Shown: positions 17,575 to 27,615, counted from the stretch's first letter. The stretch is 64,000 nucleotides of DNA from an uncultured Dehalococcoidia bacterium (GCA_951812535.1 CATOSK010000009.1:104436-168435), one strand, 5' to 3'. The notes: a model not told the origin generated them from the letters alone. Made by a program: numbers and translations.

Positions 17575-18930
17575 ATGGGGACAACCGAAGACCTCGCCCG
17601 TTACATCGTAGACTCAGCCCCGGAACGCATCCCCGACGCTCTCATCCACGAGGGCAAGCGGTGCCTGATTAACTTCCTCGCCGTCGCCATCTACTCCTCC
17701 CGCGACCCCTCCCTCGACATCCTGCTGGATGTCTTCGACGCCGAGGGCGGCAGTCCTCTGGCATCCGTCGTAGGGACCGGAGTCCGCACCACCCTTCAGA
17801 ACGCTGCCCTCGCCAACGGCTATCTCGGCCATCTCGAAGACTACGACGACACCCACTTCCCCACCGTCATCCATCCCTCTTCCCCCGTCCTGCCCGCCGC
17901 CCTCGCCGTGGGCGAGCACCTCCACGCCGGCGGCCGCGACGTCTTGGCCGCGTCCGTGCTCGGAATGGAGGCCTGCTGCCGCATCGGAATGGCTGTCCAC
18001 CCCTACCACTACGACGAGGGCTGGCACATCACCGGCACCACCGGCGTCTTCGGCTCCATCATCGCCGCCGCCAAGCTCTCCGGCTTGGACTTGGGCCAGA
18101 TGACCCACGGCCTCGGCATCGCCGGTACCCAGGCCGCCGGAGTGAGGGAAGTCTTCGGCTCCATGACCAAGCCCTTCCACCCCGGCCGCTCCGCCCAGAG
18201 CGGAGTGCTCGCCTCCCTCCTCGCCCAGCGCGGCTTCACTTCCACCACCGAGATCCTCGAAGGCCGCCGCGGGTTCGCCGCCGTAATGTCCGAAGACAGT
18301 CACCTGGAGCGCGTCAACGACGGCTTGGGCGAGTCCTGGGAACTGATGATGAACGGCCTGAAACCCTACGCCTGCGGCGTCGTCAACCATCCCTTGATCG
18401 ACGCCATGGTCGCCCTCAAGAACTCCGCAGGCATTGACCCATCCGAAGTCCAGTCCGTCAGTGCCCGCGTCCACCCCCTGGTTCTGGAGCTCGTCGACCG
18501 CCCCAACCCCCGCGTCGGTCTGGAAGGAAAATTCTCCTACCAGCACAGCATGGCCGTCGGTCTCGTGGACGGCGCGGCCTTCCCCGCCCAGTACTCCGAC
18601 GCCCGCGTTGCCGACCCTGTGATTGCCGGCCTGCGCGACCGGATCCAGGCCACCATTGACGAGTCCATGGCCGAGGATGCCTCCGAGGTTACGATAACCC
18701 TTCGCAACGGTCAGGAACACAGCCAACGCATCGAACACGCCACCGGCGCTCCCGACAACCCCATGACCGACGCCCAACTCAACGAGAAGTTCAGGGCCCT
18801 CGTCGGCGACGTTTTCCCTTCAGCCGAGGTTGATCTGATGCTGTCGGCCCTCTGGGACCTTGATCAGGCTCCCGACGTGGGCGGCGTCATAGCCCTTACC
18901 CGCCTGGCCGACCGCATCATCCGGGAGTAA
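17575..18930 (+). CDS. MmgE/PrpD family protein
   Basis: A 451-residue member of the 2-methylcitrate dehydratase/iminodisuccinate epimerase-like family. YLGHLEDYDDTHFPTVIHPSSPVLPAALA carries the family's DDT and HPS motifs. TGVFGSIIAAAKLSGL and KPFHPGRSAQSG are further landmarks. Members dehydrate methylcitrate or isomerise related acids; relatives in catabolic clusters often act on unknown carboxylates. The ATG at 17575 is preferred over GTG at 17566 because AGGTGG is better placed for it. It is the last plus-strand gene before the convergent UbiA gene, seven bases away. Confidence 0.87.
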   Translation: MGTTEDLARYIVDSAPERIPDALIHEGKRCLINFLAVAIYSSRDPSLDILLDVFDAEGGSPLASVVGTGVRTTLQNAALANGYLGHLEDYDDTHFPTVIHPSSPVLPAALAVGEHLHAGGRDVLAASVLGMEACCRIGMAVHPYHYDEGWHITGTTGVFGSIIAAAKLSGLDLGQMTHGLGIAGTQAAGVREVFGSMTKPFHPGRSAQSGVLASLLAQRGFTSTTEILEGRRGFAAVMSEDSHLERVNDGLGESWELMMNGLKPYACGVVNHPLIDAMVALKNSAGIDPSEVQSVSARVHPLVLELVDRPNPRVGLEGKFSYQHSMAVGLVDGAAFPAQYSDARVADPVIAGLRDRIQATIDESMAEDASEVTITLRNGQEHSQRIEHATGAPDNPMTDAQLNEKFRALVGDVFPSAEVDLMLSALWDLDQAPDVGGVIALTRLADRIIRE

Positions 18931-18936
18931 TTGGCC

Positions 18937-19830
18937 CTACGCCAGCACAATGGCCAGAATGGTGAACGCCAGCAGTTGCACCGAGATGTAGCTGTTCACC
19001 CGGAAGAATGCCACTCCGACCCGCGAGAGATCATCCGGCTTGACCAGGCTGTTCTCATACACCAGCAGCGCGACCGCAATAGCCCAACCAACGTAGTACA
19101 GCGGCCCCAACCCCATCCAGATTCCCAACGCCAGCAGCGACGCCGCCGACAGCAGGTGCATCACCCGGACCAGCCTCAGCGCTCCTGCGATCCCGAGCTT
19201 CACCGGAACGGATTTGATCCCCTGGCTCCGGTCGAAATCGTAGTCCGTGCATCCATAGATTATGTCGAACCCACCGGCCCACATCGCCACCGCGAAACTC
19301 AGCAGCACGGCCTCCGGGTCCAGCCGCCCGGTAACCCCGATCCAGGCTCCTGCCGGAGCAATCGCCAGCGCCCACCCCAGCATCAGGTTGCACGCCCACG
19401 TGAAATACTTGGCGTAGGAGTACAGCACCACGTAGGCCGCCGCCACCGGCGACAGGAACAGCGCCAGTGTGTTCAGTTGGTAAGCCGCCACGAAGAAAAT
19501 CCCCGCCGACACCGCCATCATCCCGATGACCTCGGCCGGGGTGAGGATCCCCTGCGGCAGATGCCGGCTCTGCGTCCGCGGGTTGATTGCGTCTTCCTTC
19601 GCGTTGATCACCCGGTTCCCCGACATGGCCAGCGTCCGCGCCCCGAACATCGCCACGTTTATCCAGATGAAAGCGTGCCAACCCGGCCACCCCTCCGCTG
19701 CCAGCACCATCCCAATGTACGCAAAAGGCAGCGCGAACAGCGACTCCCAGATGCGTATGGAACTCATGTAGAGGGGAATCTTGCCCACCACCCGGCGAAG
19801 GCCGGATTGCGGGGCGGCGCCTGCACTCAT
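18937..19830 (-). CDS. UbiA-family prenyltransferase (MqnP-like)
   Basis: A 297-residue integral membrane protein with about eight to nine hydrophobic segments. It transfers a polyprenyl chain to an aromatic acceptor in quinone synthesis. The first diphosphate-binding motif is GNRVINAKEDAINPRTQSR (71-89); its NPRT and HLPQG resemble the futalosine-pathway enzyme MqnP. Asn76 stands where the family usually has Asp. The second motif is DYDFDRSQG. It directly follows the UbiD-like gene on the minus strand, ten bases apart, which supports joint work in menaquinone synthesis. Confidence 0.87.
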   Translation of the reverse strand: MSAGAAPQSGLRRVVGKIPLYMSSIRIWESLFALPFAYIGMVLAAEGWPGWHAFIWINVAMFGARTLAMSGNRVINAKEDAINPRTQSRHLPQGILTPAEVIGMMAVSAGIFFVAAYQLNTLALFLSPVAAAYVVLYSYAKYFTWACNLMLGWALAIAPAGAWIGVTGRLDPEAVLLSFAVAMWAGGFDIIYGCTDYDFDRSQGIKSVPVKLGIAGALRLVRVMHLLSAASLLALGIWMGLGPLYYVGWAIAVALLVYENSLVKPDDLSRVGVAFFRVNSYISVQLLAFTILAIVLA

Positions 19831-19840
19831 GGACCCTGCC

Positions 19841-21296
19841 CTAGATCCCGTACTCGGCCCACCGGCGGTCCACCAAAGCCTTGACCTCTGCAGACATCTC
19901 GATGTCCGGCGGCCAGCCCCGGTGATACCCCTCTCCGGGCCCTTTCCTTGTCGCGTCGATTCCCAGCTTGCTCCCGAACTTGGCCGTCGGAGAAGCCACG
20001 TCCAGGTCGTCCAGCGGCCCTTCCACCACTACCAGATCCCGTCCCGGGTCCAGGTTGTTCGCCACCCGCCACGTCACTTCGGAAGGGTCCTGCACATCTA
20101 CGAAATCATCCACCACGATTATCGTCTTGGCCAGGCTCATCAACCCCAGCCCCCACAACCCGAACATGACCTTCCGCGCCTGCCCCGGGTACTCCTTCTT
20201 GATGGACACGATCACCAGGTTGTGGAAAATCCCCTCTGCCGGCATGTTCATGTCCACCACCTCCGGCAGCATCACCTTTATCAGCGGCAGGAACACCCGC
20301 TCCGTCACCTTGCCCATCCAGTAGTCCTCTTTCGGAGGCCTCCCCACGAAAGTAGTCGGATAGATGGGGTTGTCCCGGTGGGTGATCGTCGTGACGTGGA
20401 ACACCGGGTACGGGTCCGCCAGCGAGTAATACCCCGTATGGTCCCCGAAGGGGCCCTTCGTCCTTCTCCTCGCCGGGAACGACGTAGCCTTCCAGGACAA
20501 TCTCGGCGTTGGCCGGGACCATCAGGTCCACCGTCTTGGCTTTCACCAGCTCGACCCCGTCCTGGCGGATAAATCCGGCGAAGGCCATCTCGTCCATGTC
20601 TGGAGGCAATGGGGCCGACCCCGCCCATATCGTCGCCGGGTCCCCACCCAGCGCCACCGCTACTTCCATCCTCTCCAGTTCCCCCGATTGACTCCTCCGG
20701 TAATGCTGCGCGCCCACCTTGTGCGTCTGCCAGTGCATCCCGGTCGTCCGCGAGTCGAACACCTGCATCCGGTAGATCCCGTAGTTCTGCACCCCCGTTT
20801 CTGGATGCTTGGTAATCACCAGCGGCAGCGTGATGTACCGCCCTCCGTCCTCCGGCCAGCACTTCATGATCGGGAATCGGAACAGATCGACGTCTTCCCC
20901 GGACAGGACCACCTGCTGGCACGGCGCGTTCCTCACCGTTTTCGGCTGGAACGAACCCAGCCGCACCAGCCTGCCCAGCATCCGCAGCTTGTCCATCAAC
21001 CCGTCGGGCGCTCCTTGGGCCATTTGGAGAAGCTGCCGGACCCTCCCGGCCAGTTCATCCAGGTCCTCGACCCCCAGCGCCCAGGCCATCCGTTGGTCCG
21101 TGGTGAACAGGTTGATCACCGCCGGAACGGAATATCCCTCCACATTCTCAAACAGGAGGGCCGGTCCCCCGTCCTTCACCACCCGGTCCGCGATCTCCGT
21201 AATCTCCAGGTCCCAGCTCACCGGAGCAGCCACCCGGCGGAGTTGCCCTTTGCCTTCAAGAAAGCTTATGTAGTCCCGCAGGTCGTTGAACTTCAT
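19841..21296 (-). pseudogene. UbiD-family decarboxylase split by a one-base frameshift
   Basis: UbiD enzymes decarboxylate aromatic acids with prenylated FMN. From ATG 21296 the frame reads MKFNDLRDYISFLEG through NYGIYRMQVFDSRTTGMHW and VLEGYVVPGEEKDEGP, then derails. The remainder (GPFGDHTGYYSLADPYPVFHV to the C-terminus) continues in another phase ending at 19841. Removing one G from the four-G run at 20450-20453 restores a single 484-residue protein of normal length. All motifs survive on either side, so this is either very recent inactivation or a consensus error. It pairs with the UbiA gene downstream. Confidence 0.85.
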
Positions 21297-21477
21297 AAAG
21301 CAGAAAGAGCCAGTGAATTGGCGGTTAGGTTTTCCGATCGGCGCCCCGATGGTCGAGCGTTTGCCATTGTATCGGCGCCCCATCGGCAAGTCCAACGAAA
21401 GGGATGGGCCACCTTCCTGACCGGGGAGTGGTATTCTGGTGGCCGGCCCAACCGGCATTACCATCGCGAGGCAGCCA

Positions 21478-22338
21478 ATGGCGGAAATTTTCACCCTCGG
21501 CGCGGGAACTCCCACCCCCACGCCCACCCGGTTCGGCAGTTCCCACGTCCTGAAGCTCGGCAGCGAACTTCTCATGTTCGACTGCGGCCCTGCCACCACT
21601 CATAAGCTCGTCAAGGCAGGACTCTTCCCCACCCAGGTCGACTACCTCTTCTTCACCCACCACCACTTCGACCATGACATCGACTATCCCTGCTTCCTCC
21701 TCTGCCGCTGGGACCAGAGCATCGGCAAGGAGAACCAGCTTCAGGTCTTCGGCCCTGACTTGACCGAGAAAATCACCGAGGGGATCCTCGGTGAAAACGG
21801 CTTGTTCTCCCACGACTGGAAAGCCCGCGTGAACCATCCCCTAAGCCAGCGGGTCTTCGTCAATCGCGGCGGGACACTCCCGCGTCCCGCCCCATCGGTA
21901 TCCGCCCGGGATGTGGGCCCGGGTCCCGTCTTCAGCGGATCAAATTGGCAGGTCACCGCCGCTCCCGCCGAGCACGTCCAGCCCTGGCTCGACTCCCTGG
22001 CCTACCGCGTGGACTCGGAGGAAGGAAGCATCATCTTCACCGGCGACACCCAGCCCTGCGCCTCCGTCACCGAACTGGCCCGCGGCGCAGACGTGATGCT
22101 CTGCATGTGCTGGGACGATCAGGCCGTCATGGACGCCAACGGAGAATACACCGGCCAGTGCGGCACCACCGGAGCGGCCCGCATGGCCCAGGAAGCGGGG
22201 GTGAAGAAGCTGGTTTTGGTCCACGTCGGCCCCCACCTCGCCGGCCACGGCCCCATGGAACAGGGCATCGGCGACGTCAGCCGCATCTACGATGGGGAAA
22301 TAGTCTTCTCCGAAGAACTCATGCGGATTGCGTTATAA
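21478..22338 (+). CDS. MBL-fold metallo-hydrolase
   Basis: A 286-residue metallo-beta-lactamase-fold enzyme. THHHFDHDIDY is the HxHxDH metal-binding motif. FTGDTQPCASV provides the later aspartate and VHVGPHLA a C-terminal histidine, an RNase Z-like arrangement. LMFDCGPATTHKL follows the family's beta-strand pattern. The substrate is unknown. Start at ATG 21478 with GAGG upstream. It is divergent from the UbiD gene, and the 180 bases between probably hold both promoters. A strong terminator follows. Confidence 0.87.
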   Translation: MAEIFTLGAGTPTPTPTRFGSSHVLKLGSELLMFDCGPATTHKLVKAGLFPTQVDYLFFTHHHFDHDIDYPCFLLCRWDQSIGKENQLQVFGPDLTEKITEGILGENGLFSHDWKARVNHPLSQRVFVNRGGTLPRPAPSVSARDVGPGPVFSGSNWQVTAAPAEHVQPWLDSLAYRVDSEEGSIIFTGDTQPCASVTELARGADVMLCMCWDDQAVMDANGEYTGQCGTTGAARMAQEAGVKKLVLVHVGPHLAGHGPMEQGIGDVSRIYDGEIVFSEELMRIAL

Positions 22339-22389
22339 ACCGGACAAGTCCTTCCCGCCCATCCCCTCTTGTCTGGAGACTAAAAAGAA

Positions 22390-22418
22390 GGGCAGGCTCA
22401 ATGCCTGCCCCGTTTTTT
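22390..22418. terminator. Bidirectional intrinsic terminator
   Basis: GGGCAGGC (22390-22397) pairs with GCCTGCCC (22403-22410), loop TCAAT, followed by CGTTTTTT on the plus side and TTCTTTTT on the minus side. It separates the convergent MBL gene and rpsU. Confidence 0.9.
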
Positions 22419-22420
22419 CC

Positions 22421-22606
22421 CTACCGGCGCTGCCGTCGCCGTCGGCGTGCCGCCCGCTGGGCCGCCAGGCGCTCCTTCTGCGCCTTGGACCGGAAAAACC
22501 GCCGGTCCTTCAGCTCCCGCAGGATGCCCGCGTGCTGGACCGAGGCTCGGAAGCGGTTCACCAGGCTCTCCGGGGTTTCCCCTTCCCGGGGCGTAACGTA
22601 GGCCAT
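22421..22606 (-). CDS. rpsU: 30S ribosomal protein S21
   Basis: A 61-residue basic protein. MAYVTPREGETPESLVNRF at the N-terminus, FRASVQHAGILRELKDRRFF in the middle and an Arg-rich tail (RAARRRRRQRR) are characteristic of S21, which binds the 30S platform near the 16S 3' end. GAAGGAGAG precedes ATG 22606; an upstream in-frame ATG is not needed. It lies 87 bases after the MFS gene on the same strand. A terminator directly follows. Confidence 0.93.
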   Translation of the reverse strand: MAYVTPREGETPESLVNRFRASVQHAGILRELKDRRFFRSKAQKERLAAQRAARRRRRQRR

Positions 22607-22693
22607 GCAACTCTCCTTCAAAACAGCCGTCAGGCGGCCGGGGATGTTGGCCCAACTCTACCACATAGCCCGGCCACCGGCAATCGGAGCAAC

Positions 22694-23941
22694 TCACCCT
22701 CCCTCCAGCGAAGGCCGCCGGGCCGTTGCCAGCACCGCCGCCGCGCCCACCGCCCCAATGGCCAGAAACAGGAACGCTCCCTGGTAGGTGCCCGTCCGGT
22801 CATACAGGATGGCTGACCCCAGGGGCCCCACTCCGAATCCCACCACCTGCGCCGCCCGGCTCATGCCGAAAATGCTCCCCAGCGTCCTCCGTCCGTAGTA
22901 GCTCGCCCACATGACCGGAGCGACGGTGTTCACCCCGCTTCCCACCAGGCCCTGCAGCACCGCGAACAGGTAGGTTTCTGCCAGCGTATCGGCCCGAGCC
23001 AGCACGCCCATGCTCACTGCCGCCAGTACGAACAGCCCTGTCAGCACCCACTTGGCCTGCACCCTCTCCGAAACCGCCCCAGCCAGCAGCGCGGCCCCGG
23101 CGCCGGACAGGGCCATGACGCTCACCGCCCCCACCGCCGCCGCTGGAGACAACCCCTGCTGGGTCAGGTGGGGTACCAGATGCAGCCCAATCCCCGACGT
23201 AGCCGTGCTCGCCACGAACAGTGCCCCCAGGATCAGCCAGAACGCGGGCGTCCTCACCACTTCCCGCAACTGGTACTCCCTTTCGTCCCTCTCCGGTCCC
23301 GCACCTGCCCCGGTCCGGGACGACTCTGCTATCCCATCAATGGGAAGGCCCAGGTCCTCCGGCTGCCTCCGGACCAGCAATGCGCAGGGAATCACTCCCA
23401 CGCACAACATGACCGCTGCCAGCATTACCCACGCTGTCCTCCAGTCCCAGCCGGAAATCACCCATTGGACCATCGGGGCCATCACAATCATTCCGAATGA
23501 TCCCCCGAAATGGACGAATCCCATCGCCCGTCCCCGGTACCGGTAGAACCACTTCCCCGCCGTCACCGAGGCCCCGATCTTTATCATCCCTTGGTCCGCG
23601 ATTCTGACAATGGTGAACGCTGCATAGAATCCCAACAGCGCCTGGGCCATGGACAGGTAGAGGCACCCCACCGCCACTACCAGCCCTCCCGTCACCAGGA
23701 CCACCCGTGCCCCGAAACGGTCCACCAGGCCGCCAATGAAGGGGGCCAGCCCCGCACCCAGGACCGCACCCAGGCTGGTCGCCCCCGCCACCTCCGTCCG
23801 GCTCCACCCGAACTCCTGGCTCATCGGAATGACGAACACCGTCAGGATGCCGATCGCCGTCGCCGCGTTGGCAAACTCTATGCCCGATGCGGCGCCGGCC
23901 ACCCACCATCCATAGTAAATTCGCCCGTTCCGCGGTCTCAT
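22694..23941 (-). CDS. MFS transporter
   Basis: A 415-residue, 12-helix major facilitator of the inner membrane. YYGWWVAGAASG at the N-terminus, GGLVDRFGARVVLVTGG (the loop 2-3 signature) and a central charged loop around residues 205-225 are typical, as is the second half starting VVRTPAFWLILG. It resembles the oxalate/formate-antiporter-like (monocarboxylate) branch. The substrate is unknown, but neighbouring catabolic genes suggest an organic acid. GGAG precedes the ATG. Confidence 0.88.
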   Translation of the reverse strand: MRPRNGRIYYGWWVAGAASGIEFANAATAIGILTVFVIPMSQEFGWSRTEVAGATSLGAVLGAGLAPFIGGLVDRFGARVVLVTGGLVVAVGCLYLSMAQALLGFYAAFTIVRIADQGMIKIGASVTAGKWFYRYRGRAMGFVHFGGSFGMIVMAPMVQWVISGWDWRTAWVMLAAVMLCVGVIPCALLVRRQPEDLGLPIDGIAESSRTGAGAGPERDEREYQLREVVRTPAFWLILGALFVASTATSGIGLHLVPHLTQQGLSPAAAVGAVSVMALSGAGAALLAGAVSERVQAKWVLTGLFVLAAVSMGVLARADTLAETYLFAVLQGLVGSGVNTVAPVMWASYYGRRTLGSIFGMSRAAQVVGFGVGPLGSAILYDRTGTYQGAFLFLAIGAVGAAAVLATARRPSLEGG

Positions 23942-24035
23942 CCGTTCTCCGCGTTGACCATGTGCTGTGGTTCTGCCATCGATCCCCTCAAGCCGGGCCA
24001 GTTAGCCTCTATAACCAGTCAGCCTCTATAAATGG

Positions 24036-24069
24036 TTCCGCCCGCTGCGGTTGACCGCAACGGGCGGAA
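24036..24069. terminator. Terminator-like hairpin between GMC and MFS genes
   Basis: TTCCGCCCG (24036-24044) pairs with CGGGCGGAA (24061-24069), and GCGGT/ACCGC adds inner pairs. There is no strong T run on either side, so function is uncertain. Confidence 0.45.
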
Positions 24070-24101
24070 AGAGTGAGCAAACGTTTTTGCGGGACAGAAG
24101 G

Positions 24102-25673
24102 CTATCCAGCCGCCACCCAGTCCGCGACCCGCTCCCCAACCATGATGACCGTCGGATGGATGCCTCCAGACCGTGGGATGCGCGGCATTACAGAGGCGTC
24201 TACCACCCACAGGTCCTGAACGCCTCTAACTTTGCAATACTGGTCCACCACCGCCATCGGATCATCTTCCGGCCCCATGCGGCAGGTACCAGAAACGTGC
24301 CGCGCCGTGCCCACCGTTTGCCGGATCCACAAGTCCAGCGCTTCGTCGTCCCTCAGAATTTCGTCCGGCGGGGTGACCCGGAAATCCACCACCTCCCGGT
24401 AGGAGTCAGACTCCAGCAGCCTCGCTGCCCACCGGATGCCCTCCCTCACCCGCCGCGCGTCTTCCGGATGATGCAGGTAGTCGTAGTTGAACTCCGGCTG
24501 CACCCCGGGGTCTGCCGACGCCAGCCGCACGTAACCCGAGCCCTTCGGCAGTCCCAGCGTGCAGGATATTCTCGCCGACTGTTCCGGGTCAACGTCGCCG
24601 GTGTGATACCGGGTCCGCACCCCCCGTACCCGTTCCTCTCGCTCGTCCACCACGTTGCTGGTCCGCAGCACCATGTCGTGGATCTCATCCGAGCCTTCGG
24701 CGGTATAGTGCAGGCCGAAGTGGGGAGCATCCAGGTTGGGCGACAGGTCTACCCCGTCCTTCACCTTGAAACTGACGTGGGCGCTCAGGTGGTTCCAAAG
24801 GCCCTGGCCCACGCCCGGCGATTCGTGGATCACGGAAATCCCAAACTGTTCCAGTTGGTCCCTGGGTCCCACGCCCGACAGCATCAGCAGTTGTGGCGAC
24901 CGGATTGCGCCCGAGCACAGCACGACCCGGTTCCCGTAGACGGTGAACACCTCCCCGCCGCTCTCCGCCTCCACCCCCACGGCCTTGGTGCCGTCGAACA
25001 GGACCTTGCGGACGTACACCTCTCCCCGGATGGTCAGGTTCAGCCGGTGCCGCAACGGACCAAGGTAGGTCAGCGCCGCGCTCATCCTCACGCCGCCCAG
25101 GTTGTTGGTCGGAGACACCCCGATGCCCCCGGGGTTGCCCCCGTTGGTGTCCTCGGTGGTGCTGTGCCCTTCCTTCTGCAGCGCTTCGCGGAACGCCCGC
25201 TGGATGACCGGAATCGTATCCGATTGGCGCCTCCTCACCGGCATCGGACCTTCCGTTCCGTGGAAGTCGTCCTGAATGTCCAGATCCTGCTCCATCTTCC
25301 GGTAGAAGGGAAGCACTTTGTCGAAAGACCACTCCGTGTTGCCCATTGCCGCCCAGTTGTCGAAGTCCTCCGGCAATCCCCGCTGCATCGCCTGCCCGTT
25401 TATCGAAGACCCCCCGCCGATTACTTTCCCTTGTGCGACGTGAATCTCCCCCTGTTCTGGAGTGATGGTTCCCCGTAACGCCCAGTTGTGTTCCGATTCC
25501 GGGGATTCCGCGAATCGGGTGCCGCCGAACTTGATCTCGTCAGGCAGGCTCTCCGGGTTGTAGTCCCTGCCGGCCTCTAGCACCAGCACCGAAGTATTCA
25601 CGTCCTCCACCAGCCTTCCGGCCAGCGTGGAACCCGCCGCGCCTCCGCCCACGATGATCACGTCGTAATTCAT
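24102..25673 (-). CDS. GMC-family FAD oxidoreductase
   Basis: A 523-residue glucose-methanol-choline oxidoreductase. The N-terminal VIIVGGGAAGSTLAGRL is the FAD-binding Rossmann motif. GKVIGGGSSINGQAMQRG is the GMC signature 1, and GAIRSPQLLMLSGVGP is signature 2. The catalytic His is in the C-terminal TARHVSGTCRMG segment. Closest in layout to choline/alcohol dehydrogenases. It oxidises an unknown alcohol. AAAGGGGGG precedes the ATG. The MFS gene lies 160 bases downstream on the same strand. Confidence 0.92.
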   Translation of the reverse strand: MNYDVIIVGGGAAGSTLAGRLVEDVNTSVLVLEAGRDYNPESLPDEIKFGGTRFAESPESEHNWALRGTITPEQGEIHVAQGKVIGGGSSINGQAMQRGLPEDFDNWAAMGNTEWSFDKVLPFYRKMEQDLDIQDDFHGTEGPMPVRRRQSDTIPVIQRAFREALQKEGHSTTEDTNGGNPGGIGVSPTNNLGGVRMSAALTYLGPLRHRLNLTIRGEVYVRKVLFDGTKAVGVEAESGGEVFTVYGNRVVLCSGAIRSPQLLMLSGVGPRDQLEQFGISVIHESPGVGQGLWNHLSAHVSFKVKDGVDLSPNLDAPHFGLHYTAEGSDEIHDMVLRTSNVVDEREERVRGVRTRYHTGDVDPEQSARISCTLGLPKGSGYVRLASADPGVQPEFNYDYLHHPEDARRVREGIRWAARLLESDSYREVVDFRVTPPDEILRDDEALDLWIRQTVGTARHVSGTCRMGPEDDPMAVVDQYCKVRGVQDLWVVDASVMPRIPRSGGIHPTVIMVGERVADWVAAG

Positions 25674-25950
25674 GGGACCCCCCTTTCAAATTTCAGCTTT
25701 TCGGTTTAATCCGTCACCGTGGCCGACATTATACCCAAGAAACGGCTCTCGTACCCTGCTGCCTTTTGCCTCCTGCCTGCCCCGGGACAATCGCTTTCAA
25801 CCCGCATTTTCCCCGCCATTGCCGTGAAAACCGCCGATTTTCACAAGACAAGTTGCCTTGCGCCAGCGGCGGAGTCGCCAAGTTTGCCCCCGCGCGACTA
25901 CCGCTGGCGTTAAGAGTGTGTGTGTGAAATACCCGATCGCCCTTCCGTCT

Positions 25951-26008
25951 TTCCCGCGCAGAGCCTGCCCCCGCCTACGCGGGGGCGGGATCCAGACCCC
26001 CGTCGTCT
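25951..26008. repeat. REP-like GC palindrome unit
   Basis: CCCCCGC (25968-25974) pairs with GCGGGGG (25979-25985) around CTAC. It is followed by ATCCAGACCCCCGTCGTC, which recurs inverted near 30590-30612. The same palindrome with the complementary loop is at 3766-3783. This is a dispersed intergenic repeat family. Confidence 0.6.
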
Positions 26009-26298
26009 CGTCCCCACAGGAGCATGTCGGCCATTCACCGTCAGCGGGACCAATCCGGCCCTAGGGCAATCTCCCTGCCACATTCAGGGGGTCTGGGGGA
26101 TGCATCCCCCAGCGTATCCCGTCATCTCCCCCGCAAGGACACCACCATGCAGATGAAAAGACACCATGATGCAGGTAAAACCACCACCATGCAGGTCCCA
26201 AAGACCACGGCGTTTCTCCCTGTCCACTGGTGCCGTCCGGCCTGCTGACACTTCCCCCTTGCCAACCCTGCAGCCGCCTTTCTACTATGGATACATGG

Positions 26299-26484
26299 AG
26301 CGGCCCAGGGGCCTTAGACAAGTTGCCTCAATTGGCCCCGAAAGCCGCGACTATCAATCGAGCGGCCCAGGGGCCTTAGACAAGTTGCCTCAATTGGCCC
26401 CGAAAGCCGCGACTATCAATCGAGCGGCCCAGGGGCCTTAGACAAGTTGCCTCAATTGGCCCCGAAAGCCGCGACAATCAATGG
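26299..26484 (+). repeat. Three tandem 62-bp ACAAGTT stem-loop repeats
   Basis: Three nearly identical 62-base units start at 26299, 26361 and 26423. In unit 1 the outer stem GCGGC (26300-26304) pairs with GCCGC (26344-26348), and the inner stem GGGGCC (26308-26313) pairs with GGCCCC (26334-26339). The 20-base loop is TTAGACAAGTTGCCTCAATT. No spacers separate the units, so this is not a CRISPR array. Confidence 0.9.
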
Positions 26485-26817
26485 ACCCTGTTCGGGCAAC
26501 CTTCTCCCCTACCGTTGCCCTGCCCGCTTCCGTGCCCATCCGGACCCCATGGCGCAAAATGGAAAAATGAGCCCCAATCTGGCAGTCCCAAGCCCCGCCC
26601 GCCCCTCGTAAATGCAACAAAATGCATCAAAATGCGACAGATTTTTTTCTCCCGCCGGAGCGATTTAGCTGGGCAATCCCATGAGGTCTGACTCGACCCT
26701 TTTACCTCTCGCCAACTTGACAAGGTTTGACCCTTGTAACACAATCAGCCCAATCTCCCAGGCAGCCTTCGCCCGGCCCGGCGTCGCCCAACTCACACTC
26801 AATTTCGGGGTTCTATT

Positions 26818-27615
26818 ATGACCACCACCTCTTCAGGAACCCGGACTACGATCAACGTTGCCGGTACCGAAGTCGAGATGTTTACAGGGGGTTCCGGCCC
26901 GCCCCTGTTGTTCCTTCACGGCGCCGGCGGCAACGCCGGATGGCAGCGTTACCACGAAGAATTGTCCGCCAGCTACACCGTCTACGTCCCGTCCCAGCCC
27001 GGGTTCAACGGCACCGAACGCCCCGACTGGGTTTACACCATCAACGACGTCTGCCACTTCAACCTCCAGTTGGTGCAGGCGTTGGGCCTGGAGAACTACA
27101 TCCTCATGGGCTCCTCCATGGGCGGCTGGGTTTCCGCCGAAATGGCCGCCATGTCCGACTCCAACCTCAGGGCCCTCATCCTTGTCGACGCCGCCGGCAT
27201 CAAGCCCGAGCAGGGCGAGATCGCCGAGATATTCATGGTCTCGGCCCAGACCCGCCTCGCCCAGCGGTTCTACGACACATCCCAGGTTGAAAACTACGAC
27301 CAGTACACCCGGGAGTTGACCCCAGAGGAACAGGTCACCCAGCACTCCAACGCCGAGATGGCCTCCCGCCTCTGCTGGCGTCCCTACCTCCACAACCTCA
27401 GCCTTCCCCACTACCTCGCCAAAGTCAACGTTCCTTCCCTCATCGTTTGGGGACGCCAGGACGCCATCATCCCTGTGGAATGCGGGGAGTTATTCGAGAA
27501 GGCCATCGCCAACTCCAGCTTGAAGATCATCGACAACTGCGGCCACTCCCCGGCCATAGAAAAACGGGACGAGTTCGTCGCCGCCGTAACCGGATTTCTG
27601 TCCACCCTCGCCTAG
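26818..27615 (+). CDS. Alpha/beta hydrolase
   Basis: A 265-residue alpha/beta hydrolase. LLFLHGAGGNAGW holds the oxyanion HG. The nucleophile serine is in LMGSSMGGW, the acid in VWGRQDAIIP, and the histidine in DNCGHSPAIEK. It resembles meta-cleavage-product (C-C bond) hydrolases and related esterases. The substrate is not known. It stands between two tandem arrays of the ACAAGTT repeat, with a different array on each side. Third positions favour C. Confidence 0.88.
   Translation: MTTTSSGTRTTINVAGTEVEMFTGGSGPPLLFLHGAGGNAGWQRYHEELSASYTVYVPSQPGFNGTERPDWVYTINDVCHFNLQLVQALGLENYILMGSSMGGWVSAEMAAMSDSNLRALILVDAAGIKPEQGEIAEIFMVSAQTRLAQRFYDTSQVENYDQYTRELTPEEQVTQHSNAEMASRLCWRPYLHNLSLPHYLAKVNVPSLIVWGRQDAIIPVECGELFEKAIANSSLKIIDNCGHSPAIEKRDEFVAAVTGFLSTLA

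Larger units (their letters stand above)
25674..26817. other. Repeat-rich 1.1-kb intergenic region
   Basis: No gene is supported. In order it holds a degenerate half copy of the ACAAGTT repeat (about 25848-25880), a REP-like GC palindrome unit (25951-26008), low-complexity ATGCAG/ACCACC sequence (26140-26200), and three tandem 62-bp ACAAGTT repeats (26299-26484). A less structured, more A-rich stretch up to the alpha/beta hydrolase start includes AATGCAACAAAATGCATCAAAATGCG near 26610 and a run of Ts at 26641. The hydrolase promoter probably lies in the last 200 bases. Confidence 0.65.
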
